A stretch of 34,554 bases of DNA from an uncultured Clostridia bacterium (GTDB taxonomy: Bacteria; Bacillota; Clostridia; Christensenellales; CAG-138): positions 1 through 34,554 of the forward strand of contig CAJOKM010000024.1 in the NCBI GenBank assembly GCA_905235205.1, given 5' to 3'. Positions 8,225 to 15,337 of this stretch are shown piece after piece (position 1 is the stretch's first letter; the number at the start of each line of letters is the position of its first letter). Made by a program: the position numbers and the translations under genes. A model generated the notes under the pieces. That model did not search any database. It worked only from the letters and a program-made list of their open reading frames with translations, and was not told the origin of the DNA.

Positions 8225-9588
8225 ACGCTGAGATGATGGATGTCGTGTACGGCTTCCATGATCGCTTCACCCATCGTCGGATGCGGGAATATGGTATGTC
8301 CGACCTGCTCCGCCGTGAGCTGAAACTGCACCGCCAGCGTGATGGTTTGCAACAGCTCCGTCGCGTGTGCGCCGACCACCGTACCGCCGACGATCACATC
8401 GTTCTGATCCGCAAGCACCTTCACGAAGCCTTCGGTATGACCGGAGGCTTTTGCTTTACCCAGCCCCATGAAGTCATAGCGACCGACCTTGACCGGAATT
8501 CCCTTTGCTTCGGCAGCCGTTTCAGTCAGGCCGACCGTTGCAACCTCGGGATTGGTGTAGACACAGCCGGGAACCGCGCGATAATCCGCTTCGCGAAGGT
8601 CGCCGCAGATATGATCGACAGCCACGAACCCTTCGTACGCCGCAACATGCGCAAGCTGCTGCGTCGGTACAACGTCACCGATTGCATAGACGTCTTCCGC
8701 ACAGGTATGCATGTAACCGTCAACCGGGATAAACCCACGCCGGTCGGTTTCGACGCCGATGTTCTCGAGCCCGATGTTCCTTGTCGCCGGTCTTCTTCCG
8801 GTGCTCACAAGCACCTTTTCCGCCGTATAAGCGTTTCCGTCGGACAGCGTGACGGTCACGCCGCCGTCAACCGGTTCCAGCTTTTCGACGCCCTTGCCGC
8901 AGAACACCTTGATGCCGTCCTTGCGGAAGCTCTTTTCAAGCGCGCGAACGGTGTCGCGATCTTCGTTCGGCAGGATATGCGGCATCATTTCAAGAATCGT
9001 GACCTGCGTGCCCATCCGCGCAAAGAACTGCGCCAGCTCGCAGCCGATGACGCCGCCGCCGATGATAATCAGCGAGGCGGGGCGGGTATTCAGCGCAAGA
9101 ATCTCGTTACTCGTGATGATCCGTTCGCCGTCATAGCCGAAGCTTGCGGGGACGGACGGTTCCGAACCGGTCGCAATGATGATCTTATCGGTTTCCACGG
9201 TTTCACTGCCGCCGTCGCTCAATGCGACTTTCACATGATGCGCGTCTGCGATCGTGCCGGTGCCGCGCAAAACGCGCACCTTTGCTGCGCTCAGCAGGTA
9301 TTCCACGCCGCTGTTCAGCGCTTTCACAACGGAGTCCTTACGCGCAAACGCCGCTTCGAAATCCGCCATGACGCCTTCCGGTACGGTGATGCCGTAGCTT
9401 GCCGCGTCACGGATCGTTTTGACCGTATCCGAAACGGCAAGCAGCGCTTTGGTCGGGATGCAGCCGCGATTCAAGCAGGTGCCGCCGAGCGCATCCTTTT
9501 CCACGATCGTGACATCCAGTCCGCGCTTTGCCGCATACAGAGCGGTTTCATACCCGCCGGGGCCCGCTCCGATCACTGTCAGTTTCAT
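8212..9588 (-). CDS. lpdA: dihydrolipoyl dehydrogenase (E3)
   Basis: A 458-residue flavoprotein that reoxidises dihydrolipoyl domains with NAD+. The FAD motif GAGPGGYE (7-14), the redox disulfide GGTCLNRGC (Cys38/Cys43), the NAD motif GGGVIGCE and the C-terminal HPTMGEA catalytic His-Glu segment are all present. It is the last gene of module 1, 12 bases after the CoA-transferase, with AAGGAGG before its ATG. It is the only E3 in the window, so it presumably serves both split-E2 modules. It has no fused lipoyl domain. Its 3' end overlaps the convergent regulator gene. Confidence 0.97.
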   Translation of the reverse strand: MKLTVIGAGPGGYETALYAAKRGLDVTIVEKDALGGTCLNRGCIPTKALLAVSDTVKTIRDAASYGITVPEGVMADFEAAFARKDSVVKALNSGVEYLLSAAKVRVLRGTGTIADAHHVKVALSDGGSETVETDKIIIATGSEPSVPASFGYDGERIITSNEILALNTRPASLIIIGGGVIGCELAQFFARMGTQVTILEMMPHILPNEDRDTVRALEKSFRKDGIKVFCGKGVEKLEPVDGGVTVTLSDGNAYTAEKVLVSTGRRPATRNIGLENIGVETDRRGFIPVDGYMHTCAEDVYAIGDVVPTQQLAHVAAYEGFVAVDHICGDLREADYRAVPGCVYTNPEVATVGLTETAAEAKGIPVKVGRYDFMGLGKAKASGHTEGFVKVLADQNDVIVGGTVVGAHATELLQTITLAVQFQLTAEQVGHTIFPHPTMGEAIMEAVHDIHHLSVHKP

Positions 9589-9600
9589 CGTTTTTCCTCC

Positions 9601-10932
9601 TTATACAAGATGGTACTTACGCGCTTCGTCCAAAAGCTCGGCACGGAAATCCGGATGTGCGATGCCGATCAAAAGCTTTGCGCGTTCCGCAAGCGAAGCG
9701 CCGCGCAGCGGTGCAACGCCGTATTCCGTCACAACATAATCGGTGTCCGAGCGGAGCAATGAAATGATCGTGCCCGCCGGATGCACCCCGACGATCGTGG
9801 AACGGCGTTCGCGTTCACCGTTTTTGTTCTTGACCATTGCCGTGGAACGCAGCGCAATGATGGACTTTCCGCCGGGTGACGCTTTTGCGCCGACCGCCGT
9901 TTCCGACTGTCCGCCGATGCCGCTGATCTGAATCGTGCCGACCGCTTCCGACGCGCACTGGCCCATCAGATCGACCTGCAGCGTCGTATTGACCGAGACC
10001 ATCTTGTAGTTCTGCGCAATGATATCGGGATTGTTGGCGTCTTCGGTCTGAATGTGCAGCACGCCGGGGTTGTCGTCGAGGAAGTCGTACGTTTCCTTGC
10101 TGCCGAACGTGAAGGTCGTGACCATCTTGTCCTTATAAATCGTTTTGCGGCTGTTGTTGATCACGCCTGCTTTGTAAAGCTGCACAAGACCGTCGTTCAG
10201 CATTTCCGTATGTACGCCGAGATCCTTCTTATCTTTCAAAGACAGCGCGACGGCGTTCGGAATGCCGCCGATGCCGAGCTGCAGCGTGGAGCCGTCCTCG
10301 ATCAGTTCGGCGATGTTCGCGCCGATCGCCATATCCGTTTCGTCCGGCGCCTTTCCGGGCAGGTAAATGACTTTGTTGTTGCCCTGAAATACCGCGTCTG
10401 CCTCGGTGATGTGGATGTAGGTATCGCCGAAGGTGCGCGGAAGGTTCTCGTTGACCTCCACGATGACGAGATCCGCCCACTTTACCATGTTGCGCACCGA
10501 CATGCCGACCGTGCTGGTGGAGAAATAGCCGTGTTTGTCCATCGGCGTTACCGACAGCACAAACACCTTGCGCACCGCGGGTCGGATGCTGTGATAGTAT
10601 TCCTTGCCCGTAAAGCTGTGGCGCAGATGTGTCGGCACATAACTCGTGGTTCCGGCAATCTGCCCGTCCTTGCAGAAGCGGCCGAAGAAGCAGCTCTCGT
10701 TGTAGAGCACGCCCCGATAGCTTTCGTCAAGATAATAGTCGTAAGGCAGCGAGTTCAGAAAATTCACGATTGTCACATTCTCCGCTTTGCCCCTGAGCGC
10801 GGCAAGACCGGAGAGAAACGTCTGCGGTTCGCCGGACGCCCCGTACGTATAGATATAATCATTGCTTTCAATCAGCGCGACGGCTTCTTCAAGCGCCACC
10901 GTCTTTTGCTGCAGCAATTCCTGTACATTCAT
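9601..10932 (-). CDS. acetyl-CoA hydrolase/transferase-family CoA-transferase (4-hydroxybutyrate or butyrate type)
   Basis: A 443-residue family I CoA-transferase. The start at 10932 follows GAAAGGAAC; an upstream in-frame ATG has no site. Motifs match 4-hydroxybutyrate CoA-transferase and butyryl-CoA:acetate CoA-transferase: the MDKHGYFS segment, ENLPRTFGD, TLQLGIGGIPNAV, the HTEM motif with the likely CoA-accepting Glu243, and QISGIGGQ. The reaction moves CoA between acetyl-CoA (or another acyl-CoA) and a carboxylic acid. With 4-hydroxybutyryl-CoA dehydratase at 25003, activation of 4-hydroxybutyrate is a reasonable role; making acetate or another acid from the acyl-CoA formed by the dehydrogenase complex is an alternative. 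Confidence 0.87.
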   Translation of the reverse strand: MNVQELLQQKTVALEEAVALIESNDYIYTYGASGEPQTFLSGLAALRGKAENVTIVNFLNSLPYDYYLDESYRGVLYNESCFFGRFCKDGQIAGTTSYVPTHLRHSFTGKEYYHSIRPAVRKVFVLSVTPMDKHGYFSTSTVGMSVRNMVKWADLVIVEVNENLPRTFGDTYIHITEADAVFQGNNKVIYLPGKAPDETDMAIGANIAELIEDGSTLQLGIGGIPNAVALSLKDKKDLGVHTEMLNDGLVQLYKAGVINNSRKTIYKDKMVTTFTFGSKETYDFLDDNPGVLHIQTEDANNPDIIAQNYKMVSVNTTLQVDLMGQCASEAVGTIQISGIGGQSETAVGAKASPGGKSIIALRSTAMVKNKNGERERRSTIVGVHPAGTIISLLRSDTDYVVTEYGVAPLRGASLAERAKLLIGIAHPDFRAELLDEARKYHLV

Positions 10933-10949
10933 GATTCTGTTCCTTTCTG

Positions 10950-10979
10950 AAAAGGGCGGCGGAATCTCTCCCACCGCCC
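10950..10979 (-). terminator. intra-operon terminator-like hairpin
   Basis: On the minus strand GGGCGG pairs with CCGCCC around a partly paired loop, followed by TTTTC. It lies between the Zn-alcohol dehydrogenase stop and the CoA-transferase start, so it may lower transcription of the last two genes of module 1 rather than end it. Confidence 0.5.
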
Positions 10980-10995
10980 GTCATTGTTTGTCGTT

Positions 10996-12042
10996 TTACG
11001 GCTCCATGAGAACCTTGATCTTCATCGGATCACGGAATGAGAATGCTTTCTCGCAATCCTCGAACTTGAACTTGTGGCTGACAAGCGGCGCGACCTTGAT
11101 CTTGCCCTCGGCAATCAGGCGGATCGCCTTCGGCCAGGTAGAGACACGGTGCGCAAACGCATTCTGCAGCTTTTGTTCCTTCATAAACGAGATCAGCATG
11201 CGCTTGAGCTGATAGCCCTCGGGACCCGGTGTGCCGACCATCGTAACCTGACCGCCGAAGCAGGTCATCAGGATCGCCTGATCGATGCAGGTCGGATTGG
11301 ACGTGCAGTCAAAGGTGACGTTGACGCCGCGCCCGCCGGTCATTTTCAGAACTTCCATGACGACGTTCTGCGTATCGTTTTCAAACACGCCGTCCGCGCC
11401 GAGCTGCTTTGCAAGTTCGAGTTTGCCCTTGGATGCGGAAACATCGACGACAAAGACCTTTGCGCCGGTCAGCTTCGCAAACTGCATGACGAGAAGACCG
11501 ATCGGACCCGCGCCCATAACGATGACGGTATCCGTGGGGCTGATGTGCGTCATTTCCAAAGCCGCATGACATGCAACGGCGCTCGGCTCGATGAGCGCGC
11601 CCTCTTCGAAGCTCATGTTATCCGGAAGCTTGAAGGTATAGGGCTCTTCGTGGACGATATATTCCGCCATCGCGCCGTCGGTTTCATACCCGATCGACTT
11701 CGCCGTTGCGCAGCCGCCGATGCTGCCCGCGATACAGGCGTAGCAGCGCCCGCAGAAGCCGGTGAGACCGCCGGTGGTGACGCGATCACCGACCTTGATG
11801 TTCTTAACGGCGGGACCGACCTCGACGACCGTGCCGCTGAACTCATGGCCGAGGGTGACCGGCACGGGGAGCGGCGCTCTGGGCGGTTCCAGACCGTGGT
11901 TTACAATGTGGTCGTCGGTACCGCAGATGCCGCAGTATTCGACCTTGATCTTAATATCGTCCGGACGGACGATCTGCGGCTCGGGGATATCCACGCAGGA
12001 CACGAACCCGATACCGTGATCCATTTTTCTGACAGCTTTCAT
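10996..12042 (-). CDS. zinc-dependent alcohol dehydrogenase (butanediol/sorbitol dehydrogenase-like)
   Basis: A 348-residue medium-chain dehydrogenase. Catalytic zinc ligands are visible (CGICGTD, GHEFSG, Glu in EPSAVACHA), as are the four structural-zinc cysteines (FCGRCYACIAGSIGGC) and the NAD-binding GAGPIG motif near residue 178. Overall pattern is that of threonine/sorbitol/2,3-butanediol dehydrogenases acting on secondary alcohols. It starts 15 bases downstream of the E1-beta stop with GGGAGG ahead of its ATG. In known acetoin operons such an enzyme oxidises 2,3-butanediol to acetoin for the dehydrogenase complex; by analogy it would make the ketone or hydroxyketone consumed by module 1. 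Confidence 0.9.
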   Translation of the reverse strand: MKAVRKMDHGIGFVSCVDIPEPQIVRPDDIKIKVEYCGICGTDDHIVNHGLEPPRAPLPVPVTLGHEFSGTVVEVGPAVKNIKVGDRVTTGGLTGFCGRCYACIAGSIGGCATAKSIGYETDGAMAEYIVHEEPYTFKLPDNMSFEEGALIEPSAVACHAALEMTHISPTDTVIVMGAGPIGLLVMQFAKLTGAKVFVVDVSASKGKLELAKQLGADGVFENDTQNVVMEVLKMTGGRGVNVTFDCTSNPTCIDQAILMTCFGGQVTMVGTPGPEGYQLKRMLISFMKEQKLQNAFAHRVSTWPKAIRLIAEGKIKVAPLVSHKFKFEDCEKAFSFRDPMKIKVLMEP

Positions 12043-12057
12043 GACCGAACCTCCCGA

Positions 12058-13047
12058 TTACAGACCGAGCGCCTTCTTCATGCCCGCCTTCATCTCTTCC
12101 TTGTTCGGAACGACGTAGTCTTCGAGCTTGTTGAACGGGATGACGGTGTTCTTACCGCAGACGCTGACGGGGTTCGCCTTGAGCTCGGTGCCGAGTTCTT
12201 CGACCGCCCAGGTCACGATCTGTGCGCCGAAGCCGCCGCGTTCCGGCGCGTCATGCGCAACGAGCAGACGACCGGTCTTGCGCAAGGATGCGAACATCTT
12301 CTCCTTGTCGAACGGAATCAGCACGCGCGGATCGATGATCTCGATCGTCTTGCCGGTCTCGGCTTCGACTTCCGCTGCCGCCATCTGTGCAACAACGAGG
12401 GAACGCTGATAGGCGACAACCGTCAGGTCGTTGCCCTCTTTGACGATCTTGCCCGCGTTCTTCAGCGACGGGATCTCGTCATCCGCCAGCGTGTCCGGGA
12501 TGTCCTCCCTGGAAATCATCAGACCGCGATGCCAGATGAACAGAACGGGGTCGTCATCACGGATCGATGCACGCAGGAACAGCCGCACATCCGCCGCACC
12601 GGTCGGCGCAACGATCTTAAGCCCCGGCACATTGGCAAACCAGGACTCAACACTCTGCGAATGATGTGCGCCGCTGCCCGCACCGACGCCCTGCGGAAGA
12701 ATGAACGTGATCGGCAGAGAATGCTTGCCCATGGAGTTGTAGCGGAATTTTGCGCAGACGTCGACGATCGCTTCAAAGGACAACGTCGCAAAGTCCGCAA
12801 ACATGATCTCAACAACGGGACGATAGCCCATCATGGCGGCGCCTGCGGCAAACATACTGTAACCCGCTTCTGCCATCGGCATCTCGATCACGCGATTTTC
12901 GCCGTATTTCGGATAGAGACCCATAAAGGTGGTCCAGATACCGCCCTTGGGACCTACGTCTTCGCCGATGACGATGACTTTATCGTCCTTCGCCATTTCC
13001 TCGGCAACTGCAATGTTATGCGCTCTCAGAAGTATCTGCTGCGACAT
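12058..13047 (-). CDS. E1-beta subunit of acetoin/2-oxoacid dehydrogenase, module 1
   Basis: A 329-residue transketolase-like beta subunit. It carries the Pyr domain (GEDVGPKGGIWTTF, EMPMAEAGYSMFAAGAAMMG) and the C-terminal transketolase domain (IEIIDPRVLIPFDKEKM, then VAHDAPERGGFG). With E1-alpha it forms the thiamine-diphosphate enzyme that cleaves a 2-oxoacid or acetoin and acylates the lipoyl domain. Its ATG overlaps the E1-alpha stop by one base (TAATG) with GGAGG inside the upstream gene, so the two subunits are coupled for equal synthesis. About 50% of positions look the same in the module 2 copy at 20970, by eye. Confidence 0.93.
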   Translation of the reverse strand: MSQQILLRAHNIAVAEEMAKDDKVIVIGEDVGPKGGIWTTFMGLYPKYGENRVIEMPMAEAGYSMFAAGAAMMGYRPVVEIMFADFATLSFEAIVDVCAKFRYNSMGKHSLPITFILPQGVGAGSGAHHSQSVESWFANVPGLKIVAPTGAADVRLFLRASIRDDDPVLFIWHRGLMISREDIPDTLADDEIPSLKNAGKIVKEGNDLTVVAYQRSLVVAQMAAAEVEAETGKTIEIIDPRVLIPFDKEKMFASLRKTGRLLVAHDAPERGGFGAQIVTWAVEELGTELKANPVSVCGKNTVIPFNKLEDYVVPNKEEMKAGMKKALGL

Positions 13048-14045
13048 TAGATCTCACCTCCTGCGTCGTTCGAATAAAGCCTGTTGTAATCCAACACGGT
13101 TTCACGCACCGGGAAGCCCTGCGTGAGGTTGTAGTCGAATGCGTCTACGATCTCCTTGGTCATTTCTTCACGAACCTTTGCCATATAAGCGTCATCGGCG
13201 TAACCGAGCTCCTTGAGCTTCTTTTCGTGAATCAGAACCGGGTCGATGTCGTCCAGATGCTGGAGGAAGCTGGTGTCGCGGTATTGCGCCTGATTGTCGC
13301 CCACGAAGTGTCCTTCCCACCGCCACGTCTTGACTTCGACAATGTTCGGAATGCACTGCTGTGCAAGTTTCAAACCATCCAAAACCGCCTGCGTTACGGC
13401 AACGACGTCATTGCCGTCTACGGTGACGCCCTGCATTCCGAATGCCTTGGCACGTTCGGACAGATTTTCAAGCGGGTATTGTTTGCTGACCGGGGTGGAC
13501 ATTGCAACACCGTTGTTCTCAATGAAGAACAGGATCGGAAGCTTCAACAGCGCGGCAATATTCAGCGCTTCAAAGGTAGCGCCTTCGCTGACAGCGCCGT
13601 CGCCGTAAGGCGCAAGAACGACGGTATCATCGGTACGGCCCTGCTGCTTGATCGCCCATGCAACGCCGTCCAGGATGCCCCACGTGCCGCCGAGTGCGCC
13701 GGTTGCGGGAATCAGTCCGTGTTCGATGTCCGTCAAATGATACTCGCCCGAAACGCCTGCGTTCGCGCCGCTGGTGCGACCGAGAACCTCGCCGATAAAC
13801 GGGCTGAAGCCGACTTTATAGGCCATCAGGGTCTGTCCGCGATGCGTGCCGGTGTGGTAGATGTTCAGACCGGAGATCTTCGCCGCGGAAATGATGCCGG
13901 AGGTAACTGCCTCCTGGCCGAGACAGGGGTGGATCGATCCGCTGATTTTGCCGCTCTTGATGAATTCGACGATCTTTTCGCCGAGCACACGGGAACGGGC
14001 AAGCTCGGAATACATATCCAGCATTTGTTCCTTCGTAAAGCTCAT
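13047..14045 (-). CDS. E1-alpha subunit of acetoin/2-oxoacid dehydrogenase, module 1
   Basis: A 332-residue E1-alpha. The thiamine-diphosphate motif starts with GDG (148-150) and ends with NN (177-178), spaced as in the family. SIHPCLGQEA, HRGQ and GEYHL segments are typical of AcoA/PdhA. Length (about 330) fits acetoin dehydrogenase or the shorter pyruvate dehydrogenase alpha chains; substrate choice cannot be read. Catalyses decarboxylation or carbon-carbon cleavage and reductive acylation of lipoyl lysine. TCCTCC complement (AGGAGG) precedes the ATG. Follows the E2 catalytic domain by 23 bases. Confidence 0.93.
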   Translation of the reverse strand: MSFTKEQMLDMYSELARSRVLGEKIVEFIKSGKISGSIHPCLGQEAVTSGIISAAKISGLNIYHTGTHRGQTLMAYKVGFSPFIGEVLGRTSGANAGVSGEYHLTDIEHGLIPATGALGGTWGILDGVAWAIKQQGRTDDTVVLAPYGDGAVSEGATFEALNIAALLKLPILFFIENNGVAMSTPVSKQYPLENLSERAKAFGMQGVTVDGNDVVAVTQAVLDGLKLAQQCIPNIVEVKTWRWEGHFVGDNQAQYRDTSFLQHLDDIDPVLIHEKKLKELGYADDAYMAKVREEMTKEIVDAFDYNLTQGFPVRETVLDYNRLYSNDAGGEI

Positions 14046-14068
14046 GGTTTCCTCCTTTATTTTGTTTT

Positions 14069-14782
14069 TTATAAGCCCATGAAATCTTCGGGATGCGTCA
14101 TCATTCCGATCATGGTCTTGAGATACAAACCGCCGTGCAGACCGTCAACTGCCGCATGATTTACGGTGCAGCTTAAGCAGCAGATGTCGTGTGCCGTGAT
14201 GGAGCCGTCTTCATTGACCCACGGACGACGGTATGTTGAACCGATGCCGAGGATCGCTGTTTCGGGAACCGTGACAAACGGCGTGAACTGCTCAACGCCG
14301 AGCATTCCCATGTTGCTTACCGTAAAAGTGGACCCCATCATACGATCCATCGGCAGCTTCTTTGCTTTGAGCAGCGCAATATCTTCCTGAAGCTCGTCGG
14401 AGATCTCAAAGATGTTCTTGTCCTGCGCTTCCTTGATGACGACCAGCATGATGCCCTCGTTGAGACCGATGCCGACGCCGATGTTGATGGAGTCATAGAC
14501 GTAAAAATCCTTGTTGTCGATCAGCGCCGAGTTCATGATCGGGTGCTGCTTCAATCCTTCCGCCGCCAGCTTGACAAACAGCGAAGTGTAGGTAACATTC
14601 TTGTTCTGCTCCTGAAGCTTTTTCTTCAGCTCCTGCAGCGGCTCCATGGCAAAATAGGTGCTGCCGCTGCCCTGCGGATAGTTCCGCTTGCTTTCCAAGA
14701 GCTTGCTTGCCAAAAACTTGCGTGTCTTGGAAAGCTCATAGCTCTCCTTGACGCGCTTCCCTGCATTGATATCGAACCCCAT
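14069..14782 (-). CDS. free-standing E2 acyltransferase catalytic domain, module 1
   Basis: A 237-residue protein. The start at 14782 is chosen because GAGGA lies just ahead and the ATG falls four bases after the lipoyl-protein stop. The whole chain is a 2-oxoacid dehydrogenase acyltransferase (catalytic) domain: a STFTVSNMGM segment, and the catalytic NHAAVDG motif with His209 and Asp213. It would transfer the acyl group from the lipoyl domain to CoA. Unlike normal E2, it has no fused lipoyl domain and no recognisable peripheral subunit-binding domain; the first 30 residues are a basic stretch. How E1 and E3 are held is therefore unclear. Confidence 0.9.
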   Translation of the reverse strand: MGFDINAGKRVKESYELSKTRKFLASKLLESKRNYPQGSGSTYFAMEPLQELKKKLQEQNKNVTYTSLFVKLAAEGLKQHPIMNSALIDNKDFYVYDSINIGVGIGLNEGIMLVVIKEAQDKNIFEISDELQEDIALLKAKKLPMDRMMGSTFTVSNMGMLGVEQFTPFVTVPETAILGIGSTYRRPWVNEDGSITAHDICCLSCTVNHAAVDGLHGGLYLKTMIGMMTHPEDFMGL

Positions 14783-14786
14783 ACGC

Positions 14787-15023
14787 TCAGTCCTCTTCGA
14801 TTTCCGCAATGATGTCGCCGGGGTTGACCACTTCGCCCTTTGCTTTCAATACCTTCTTCAGAACGCCGGTTGCCGGGCTGTCGATTTCCTGATTCAGTTT
14901 CTCGTTGGACAGTTCATACAGCGGTTCGCCCTTCGCAACGCGACCGCCTTCTTCGACCATCCATGTTTCGATCGTGACTTCCAGATTTGACTGACCGAGC
15001 TGTGGGATTTGAACTTCTACCAT
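14787..15023 (-). CDS. free lipoyl-domain carrier protein, module 1
   Basis: A 78-residue protein that is a single lipoyl/biotinyl domain and nothing else. The swinging-arm lysine is Lys42 in the turn LSNEKLNQE, where most E2 proteins have a DK pair. The N-terminal half (IPQLGQSNLEVTIETWMVEE) and the GxV(x)PG half fit the fold. It is first in module 1, 62 bases downstream of the predicted promoter -10 box, with GGAGG before the ATG. It should be lipoylated by LplA and shuttle acyl groups from E1 to the separate E2 catalytic domain, then be reoxidised by LpdA. Confidence 0.9.
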   Translation of the reverse strand: MVEVQIPQLGQSNLEVTIETWMVEEGGRVAKGEPLYELSNEKLNQEIDSPATGVLKKVLKAKGEVVNPGDIIAEIEED

Positions 15024-15084
15024 GTGGTATTACCTCCATTCAATTAATTCGGAATAAACGGAACGTTTTTCCGCTTCTACTATC

Positions 15085-15112
15085 ATTTTATAGGATTCGT
15101 TTTTTGCCACAA
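15085..15112 (-). promoter_or_regulatory. candidate promoter of module 1
   Basis: -35 TTGTGG (15107-15112), 16-bp spacer, -10 TAAAAT (15085-15090) on the minus strand. It would give a leader of about 55 bases, too short for a riboswitch. The weak -35 leaves room for an activator. Confidence 0.5.
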
Positions 15113-15152
15113 CATCCTGTAATGAGTATAAAAAAGGAGTTCTCGTCCGTTC

Positions 15153-15235
15153 ATCGGTGCATCATCCTTTTATCATCCTATCGTCCACCCTCCGGTAGGA
15201 ACGTCCGGAAGGCGTTTGCAATATTATGCACCGAT
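15153..15235. repeat. widely spaced inverted repeat upstream of module 1
   Basis: ATCGGTGCAT (15153-15162) and ATGCACCGAT (15226-15235) are perfect inverted copies 63 bases apart, upstream of the module 1 promoter. Between them is a TCCGG...CCGGA pair. It may be a pair of regulator sites. A 10-bp match at this range also occurs by chance in a window of this size. The rest of the 314-base gap (15024-15337) holds only the promoter and the pyrophosphatase-gene terminator. Confidence 0.3.
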
Positions 15236-15275
15236 TCCGGATCATGCCGCCGTCAAAAGCACAGCATTGTCTGTA

Positions 15276-15313
15276 AAAAGAAAAGGGCTGCTTTATAACC
15301 ATACAAAGCAGCC
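15276..15313 (-). terminator. intrinsic terminator after the pyrophosphatase gene
   Basis: On the minus strand GGCTGCTTT pairs with AAAGCAGCC around a 10-base loop, followed by a T-rich tail (TTTTCTTTTT). It ends the long module 2 transcript. Confidence 0.85.
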
Positions 15314-15337
15314 TTGCAGAGAAGACAAGGTGGAGAT

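Noticed and set aside
11074..13050. Plus-strand open frame of 658 codons
   Set aside because: It is the antisense shadow of the Zn-alcohol dehydrogenase and E1-beta genes; GC-rich codon use leaves the opposite frame open. No ribosome site and a charge pattern typical of shadows.
15024..15084. Thiamine or other riboswitch ahead of module 1
   Set aside because: The predicted leader is only about 55 bases and shows no riboswitch-like conserved motif.
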